The notes under the pieces: generated by a model | What the model was told of the DNA's origin: nothing | The model's input: the letters and a program-made list of their open reading frames with translations, nothing else | Databases searched by the model: none | Part shown: positions 1 to 4,290 of the stretch, in pieces | Numbering within the stretch: the first letter of the stretch is position 1 | How the letters are laid out: each line of letters begins with the position of its first letter | Position numbers and translations under genes: made by a program | Assembly: GCA_903892365.1 (NCBI GenBank) | Contig: CAITIF010000765.1 | Span: 1 to 6,929, forward strand | Length of the DNA: 6,929 nt | Source of the DNA: an uncultured Pirellula sp. | GTDB taxonomy: Bacteria; Planctomycetota; Planctomycetia; Pirellulales; Pirellulaceae | Direction: 5' to 3'

Positions 1-103
1 CCTCCCCTTCCTGCTGCACCCCTAGCTCCGTCGCAAAACCATGCAGTGCCAAAAAGCTAGTCCACGCAAGAACGGAAATAACAACAAGAACAGATCGCGA
101 CAT
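1..103 (-). CDS. Partial CDS (first 34 codons): probable metal ABC transporter permease, signal-peptide start
   Basis: Reading leftwards from an ATG at 103-101, the frame stays open to the window edge. The visible N-terminus is MSRSVLVVISVLAWTSFLAL followed by HGFATELGVQQEGE. A short basic start, a hydrophobic stretch at residues 5-20 and a possible GFA/T cleavage site near residue 24 look like a signal peptide or first membrane segment. The ATG overlaps the TAA of the upstream ATPase gene by one base (TAATG), the usual sign of translational coupling within an operon. The operon so far supplies a binding protein and an ATPase but no permease, so the ABC-3 type permease is the likely product; that is inference from context. 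No permease domain is inside the window. A secreted accessory protein is the alternative. Confidence 0.55.
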   Translation of the reverse strand, partial: MSRSVLVVISVLAWTSFLALHGFATELGVQQEGE

Positions 104-906
104 TATAGCTTTCGCCTTTGATGTCGCATGGCTTCGGTGACTTCATCCAACAGTGTCAATCGACCGCCATAGGTTTTCTGAAGATTCTCCGGGGTGAACA
201 CGTCTTTGACAAAGCCGTGCGCAACAACTCGCATATTGAGCAGCACTACGTAATCGAAGTACTCCGCAACGGTTTGTAAGTCGTGGTGAATGACAACAGC
301 CGTCTTTCCGCGTGCCCTCATGTCGCGAAGTACGTCGACGATGGCCCGTTCCGTGGAAGCGTCCACGGCAGCAAACGGCTCGTCCATCAAGTACAGATCC
401 GCATCCTGCACCAACGCCCTCGCTAAAAAAGTTCGCTGCTGTTGGCCACCGGACAATTGACTGATTTGGCGATTCGCAAGGTCCGCCATACCCACTCGCC
501 GAAGGGCTTCCATGGCTGCTTGCCGATGCTTTTTGCGAACCGGAAAGCACCAGCCAATCTCTCGGTACAACCCCATCGTGACCACATCCAAGGCATCGAC
601 AGGAAAGTCCCAGTCGACCGATTCTCGTTGAGGCACATAACCAACCCGCCCCCGATTGTCTGAATACGATTCTCCGAAAACCTTGATTCGCCCCGATGCT
701 CTCGGAATCAAATCCATGACGGCTTTCAATAGAGTGCTTTTGCCAGCGCCATTCGGACCGATGACTCCTACCAACGAGCCTGCTGGTAAATCTAAACTAA
801 CGTCCCATATCACTGGCTTGCGGTGATAAGCTACGGTCAAGTCGTCGATCGATAACGGGATGGCGTTTGATGCCGTGGCACTAGATTCGGATAATTTGTT
901 GTTCAT
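103..906 (-). CDS. Metal (Mn/Zn/Fe) ABC transporter ATP-binding protein
   Basis: This is the cytoplasmic ATPase of a metal-ion importer and should pair with the binding lipoprotein upstream and the probable permease downstream. All ABC motifs are present in the 267 residues: Walker A GPNGAGKST (50-58), Q-loop Gln93, signature LSGGQ (151-155), Walker B LYLMDE with catalytic Glu176, D-loop Val181-Asp182 and switch His208 in HHDL. The stretch VPQRESVDWDFPV (91-103) is typical of the TroB/MntB/YfeB/ZnuC family. Length is normal for the family. About 17 polar residues precede the ABC core. The start at 906 has no clear Shine-Dalgarno, so a slightly different start is possible. The 71-nt gap to the binding-protein gene shows no terminator. 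The stop overlaps the next start by one base. The family is clear; the choice of metal is not settled by this protein. Confidence 0.95.
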   Translation of the reverse strand: MNNKLSESSATASNAIPLSIDDLTVAYHRKPVIWDVSLDLPAGSLVGVIGPNGAGKSTLLKAVMDLIPRASGRIKVFGESYSDNRGRVGYVPQRESVDWDFPVDALDVVTMGLYREIGWCFPVRKKHRQAAMEALRRVGMADLANRQISQLSGGQQQRTFLARALVQDADLYLMDEPFAAVDASTERAIVDVLRDMRARGKTAVVIHHDLQTVAEYFDYVVLLNMRVVAHGFVKDVFTPENLQKTYGGRLTLLDEVTEAMRHQRRKL

Positions 907-977
907 GGATTAGCTGTACGCAAGAGCTCGATCGTGGTTTTCATACCCAGTACCTTCCAATCACTTTGCAGCAATTC

Positions 978-2036
978 TCACTTTTCGGGAATATGGACCG
1001 TTTTGAGCTTACCATGCAACCCTCGCTCGGGCGCTTCGCCACCTAGGGATCGAGCTACCAATGTGATGTTGTGATCCAACATCCCGATATAAGTCCCTTC
1101 ATAGTCTCCCTGTTTCCCCATCGCATCGGAATACAATTCACCGCCGATATTGATATCCTTGCCGCGACTGCGAACCCCCTCCACAATCGCCTCTACATTC
1201 TTGCGTGGGACGCTGCTTTCCACAAACACAGACCTTACTCCCTTCTCAACGATCAGGCTGACCAAATCGTTGATCCGTTGCAACCCAGCTTCTGATTCGG
1301 TCGACAAGCCTTGGATACCCTGCACTTCCAGCCCATACGCTCTTCCGAAGTAATTGAACGCATCGTGCGAAGTGATCAGGATCCTCTGATCGCGAGGGAT
1401 CGATCCAAGAGCCTTCTTTCCATACTCATGCAATTCCGCCAGTTGCAATTGATACGCTTGGCTGTTTTGGCGGTATTGATCGGTATGGGCTGGATCCAAT
1501 TTGGACAACGCGGTTGCAACCGCTTCTCCCCCCCGTGACCAAGCATCCACATCCATCCAAACATGAGGATCCAAGTGGCCCTGAAAATCCTCCGGCTCCA
1601 ACAATTTGCTCGCTTCAATCTGTTCAGTCACTGCGACTACCGGCTTACCTCGAGCGACCTTAACCAACACATCCGACAATTTGCCTTCCAGCATCAAGCC
1701 GCTGTAAAAGACAATCTCACAGTCCAATAACTTTTGCACATCATCCCGCGTAGCTTTGTAAAGATGAGGGTCAATTCCAGACCCCATGACCTGAACAACC
1801 TTGACGTGCTCCCCCCCTACATTTCGAACCAAGTCAGCCACCATGCCAACCGTCGCCACAGCCACAATGGGATATTTGCCCTGATACCCTCGGTCCGTGG
1901 TTTTTGGCCCCTCGCGTGTCATCGAGGGATCTCCGCACCCCAAAAGGAACGCCAAACCCACCATCAAAAGAAATAGCTTATTCAACCGATTTTTCGACAA
2001 ACCTGAACTCCCATTCTCGGATTGCAAGCAACCCAT
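978..2036 (-). CDS. TroA/ZnuA-family metal-binding lipoprotein (zinc or manganese ABC transporter substrate-binding protein)
   Basis: First gene of the metal-uptake operon, encoding the extracytoplasmic metal-capture protein (352 residues from the ATG at 2036). The N-terminus has a basic stretch, a hydrophobic core (about 21-32) and a lipobox LLGC, making Cys34 the predicted lipidated residue. The cluster A-I binding-protein fold is evident. The four expected metal ligands are His91 (GSGIDPHLY), His158 (LDPHVWMD), His224 (ITSHDAF) and Asp304 (LYSDAMG), with the family stretch GIQGLSTESEAG at 240-251. The His-rich loop of many ZnuA proteins is absent. A His rather than Glu as third ligand resembles TroA and Zn-binding members more than PsaA/MntC. 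The ATG start gives a long 33-residue signal. A TTG at 2000-1998 (residue 13), with GGGAG seven bases upstream, gives a more typical 21-residue signal and may be the true start. Confidence 0.95.
   Translation of the reverse strand: MGCLQSENGSSGLSKNRLNKLFLLMVGLAFLLGCGDPSMTREGPKTTDRGYQGKYPIVAVATVGMVADLVRNVGGEHVKVVQVMGSGIDPHLYKATRDDVQKLLDCEIVFYSGLMLEGKLSDVLVKVARGKPVVAVTEQIEASKLLEPEDFQGHLDPHVWMDVDAWSRGGEAVATALSKLDPAHTDQYRQNSQAYQLQLAELHEYGKKALGSIPRDQRILITSHDAFNYFGRAYGLEVQGIQGLSTESEAGLQRINDLVSLIVEKGVRSVFVESSVPRKNVEAIVEGVRSRGKDINIGGELYSDAMGKQGDYEGTYIGMLDHNITLVARSLGGEAPERGLHGKLKTVHIPEK
2008..2012 (-). promoter_or_regulatory. Shine-Dalgarno-like GGGAG favouring an internal TTG start for the binding lipoprotein
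   Basis: On the minus strand GGGAG lies seven bases before TTG at 2000-1998, in frame with the lipoprotein gene. The ATG at 2036 has only GAGGCG about 11 bases upstream. Starting at the TTG would give a signal peptide beginning MSKNRLNKLFLL and ending at the lipobox, a more usual length for a lipoprotein. Confidence 0.4.
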
Positions 2037-2079
2037 TTTGTCAACTACGCCTCATTCCGACATCCTTGTGCCCCCCTGA

Positions 2080-2107
2080 ATTGTAGCCAATGCTAAATTT
2101 CACGCAA
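2080..2107 (-). promoter_or_regulatory. Candidate sigma70-type promoter for the metal-uptake operon
   Basis: On the minus strand, TTGCGT (2107-2102) and TACAAT (2085-2080) are separated by 16 bases and match the consensus boxes at 4 and 5 of 6 positions. Transcription would begin near 2073, next to a run of six G, leaving a leader of roughly 37 nt before the ATG at 2036. No operator is recognised on top of it, although dyads lie 20-140 bp upstream. This rests on consensus matching only. Confidence 0.45.
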
Positions 2108-2127
2108 GGCAAGTACAAACACAGCGG

Positions 2128-2156
2128 TGACGTCAACTTGTGAGAACGAGCAAGTT
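2128..2156. repeat. Two adjoining short dyads in the divergent intergenic region
   Basis: TGACGTCA (2128-2135) is a perfect 8-bp palindrome. It touches a second dyad, AACTTG (2135-2140) and CAAGTT (2151-2156), whose 6-bp arms are ten bases apart. They lie between the two divergent genes, where operators are expected. I do not recognise a known Fur, Zur or MntR box. Short palindromes also occur by chance. Confidence 0.4.
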
Positions 2157-2166
2157 ACATGAGAAT
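2138..2166 (+). promoter_or_regulatory. Weak candidate promoter for the fused nuclease-helicase gene
   Basis: TTGTGA (2138-2143) and GAGAAT (2161-2166) have a 17-base spacer but each matches consensus at only 4 of 6 positions. This would leave a leader of about 105 nt containing the dyads at 2180-2240. It is one option; the TATATT at 2230 is another. Confidence 0.2.
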
Positions 2167-2179
2167 AAGAAAATTCAAG

Positions 2180-2196
2180 GTGACCTAACGTGTCAC
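2180..2196. repeat. GTGAC-N7-GTCAC inverted repeat
   Basis: Perfect 5-bp arms GTGAC (2180-2184) and GTCAC (2192-2196) flank seven bases. The TGAC/GTCA half-sites are the same as in the palindrome at 2128-2135, and GGTGA occurs three times in this region (2126, 2179, 2197). This could be a repeated operator half-site; the regulator is unknown. Confidence 0.35.
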
Positions 2197-2218
2197 GGTG
2201 AATTGCCAGACTAGGACT

Positions 2219-2240
2219 AATTCAATGCATATATTGAATT
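2219..2240. repeat. 22-bp inverted repeat with 8-bp perfect arms upstream of the fused nuclease-helicase gene
   Basis: AATTCAAT (2219-2226) and ATTGAATT (2233-2240) are exact reverse complements separated by GCATAT. The dyad ends 37 bases before the ATG at 2278 and includes TATATT (2230-2235), a 5-of-6 match to a -10 box. That is the position expected of a repressor site over a promoter. No -35 box sits at the proper distance, and I do not recognise the arms as a LexA or metal-regulator site. Confidence 0.45.
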
Positions 2241-2260
2241 TTCAAGAAGCAAAGCCTCGC

Positions 2261-2265
2261 AAGGA
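2261..2265 (+). promoter_or_regulatory. Shine-Dalgarno-like AAGGA for the ATG at 2278
   Basis: AAGGA ends 12 bases before ATG at 2278, a rather long spacing. In-frame stops at 2212-2214 and 2218-2220, with no other start codon between them and 2278, make this ATG the first possible one in the frame. Confidence 0.5.
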
Positions 2266-2277
2266 CGTTTTCGAACC

Positions 2278-4290
2278 ATGGCAACGACTAAAATCCCGCT
2301 CCGACAACGTGGCACTTTGTTCGCACAATCGCAGGCAATTCGGTCAACCTTTCTCGGCTGGTCGAAGCCGATACTTCACTCCGCCTGTGACTTTCTTCAG
2401 CTCCAGTACACTCGCGGTCATAATTGGGACATGGATCGATGCCTTCTTGTGCTACCTGGTTCATTTGCAGGACGTAAGCTGACCCAATTGATGGCCGTCC
2501 GCGCGAAGGAGCAGTCGCTGGTCCTGCGTCCACCGGAATTGCTGACGCTAGGAACGCTTCCAGAGAAGCTGTACACTGCCAAATTGCCTTTCGCAAGCGA
2601 TCTCGAACAAGTTTTGGCCTGGACCAAAGTCCTTCGCCAAGCCGATCGCGACATGTTGACCCCGCTTTTATTTGAAGTGCCCGATTCCAGCGAATTGCGA
2701 CCCTGGATGGACCTGGCGAGAATTCTCAGCTCATTGCATCGCGAACTTGCTTCCGATCTAGTGGACTTTGAGGACGTTGCAACGGAGCTCAAAGGCACAG
2801 TGGAAGAAGTCCGCTGGAACATTCTCGCCAAGGTGCAACGGGCCTACTTGGACGAGCTCCATACTGCAGGACTTTGGGATATTCAGTCTGCTCGCCGATT
2901 TGCAATCGATCACAAAGAAGTTCAGACTGATCGCGAGATTATCCTGGTTGGAGCCGTGGACTTGAATCGAGCACAACGCCGTTTTTTGTCGCACGTGGCT
3001 GAAAACGTTCATGTGCTGGTCGGTGCACCAACCTCGTACGCTTCCGGATTCGGCGACGACGGAACTTTGGTGCCTGATTACTGGCAAGACATTGAAATCC
3101 CCATCCAGGAATCGCAATTGCACGTCCGTTCGACCGCCGAAGATGCCGCCAATGAGTTGGCGTCGCAGCTCGCGGACCTAGGCAACTCCTACTCCGTCCG
3201 AGACATCACGCTTGGTATTCCTGACGCCAAAATTGTTCCAGCGCTTCAAGAGACTTTAGGTCGAGTTGGAATACCTCTTCGGTATGGACCTGGTACATCG
3301 GTCATCCAGTCTCCTCCCATGCACCTGATCGAGCTCCTTGGCGAATATCTGGTCGATGGATCCATCGATATCTTCAATAGCTTTATTCGCTTGCCGTCGA
3401 TTTACGATTGGTTGCAACGCCCTTGCAACAGGGAAGGATCACCGGCAGCGCTTCCCACCGACTTCCTGACCAAGGTAGATTCGTACATCGAGTCGACTTT
3501 GCTGCGAAGCGTCAACGCTCCTGAATGGCCTGAAGGGGCAAACAAGGCAATCGTCCTTCAAGTGGTCGAACGCCTGGAATCCCTTTTAAAACCCCTTCGG
3601 ATGATCAATGCAAATCTGTCCCAGTGGTCTGCTCCGCTCCGGAACGTGCTGAGCGAGCTTTACCAAAACGTTCAATTGGATAGCCACGGCGTCTCTGGCA
3701 ACATAACGCTCCGGGCCTGCAGTGAAATCAACGAAGCGTTAACGAAGTTATCGGAGCTGCCAAAAAACTTGGATGCTGTCGCTACGTTTCAGGAGACCAT
3801 GACGTGGCTTCATAACCAACTGGAAACGACCAACGTTCCACCCATCGTGGATGAAACGGCCATCGAGATGTTGGGCTGGCTAGAGCTGACGCTGGATGAC
3901 GCACCCGTCTTAATGCTGACCGGGATGCACGACGGAATTGTTCCAGAAAGTGTCAACGGCGATGCATTCTTGCCAAATCAATTGCGCAGTTCCTTGGGCT
4001 TGATGGACAACGCGCGTCGTTATGCTCGGGATGCATACGCGATGCTGGCCATGCTGCACACTCGCGAACATCTGGAACTGGTACTAAACCACTTGAGCCT
4101 TGATGGGGATCCTCAGACCCCAAGCCGCTTGCTTCTCGCAGTGCCTTCAGACTTACTGGCGCGACGCGTGAAACTACTACTAAATCCAATGGAAACAAGC
4201 TTAGACCAACGGATCGCGAGCACTTGGGTCCCACAGCAATTGCAGACCGCCATTCCGATTCCTGTCCCACGTTCCGATGCGGTTGTCCGG
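2278..4290 (+). other. AddB-like N-terminal region with degenerate helicase motifs
   Basis: Residues 1-671 of the fusion. Where a Walker A should follow the first strand, the sequence is LLVLPGSFAGRKL (56-68), lacking GxGKT; AddB-type proteins show a similar PG-x-GR-like remnant. Further family-like landmarks are ILVGAVDLNRAQRRFL (222-237), in the place of motif II, and VLMLTGMHDGIVPES (544-558), resembling motif V of AddB. The region is probably structural and DNA-contacting, and in classical AddB the equivalent part reads Chi. I see no ATPase residues. Sequence similarity in this part is low, so the call leans on the flanking nuclease and on these short motifs. Confidence 0.7.

Noticed and set aside
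143..663. Extra frames on both strands within the ATPase gene
   Set aside because: They are out of phase with a complete set of ABC motifs and have no features of their own.
907..977. Terminator or promoter in the gap between the binding-protein and ATPase genes
   Set aside because: No stable hairpin followed by a T-run and no convincing promoter boxes; only a GAGCTC hexamer is palindromic.
2036..2066. A tiny upstream frame (ATG TCG GAA TGA) in the leader of the metal operon
   Set aside because: Three codons only; expected by chance and without supporting features.
2198..2482. A 94-codon plus-strand frame starting before the fused gene
   Set aside because: It overlaps the strongly supported nuclease-helicase frame in another phase, its product has no recognisable motif, and it looks like a frame shadow.
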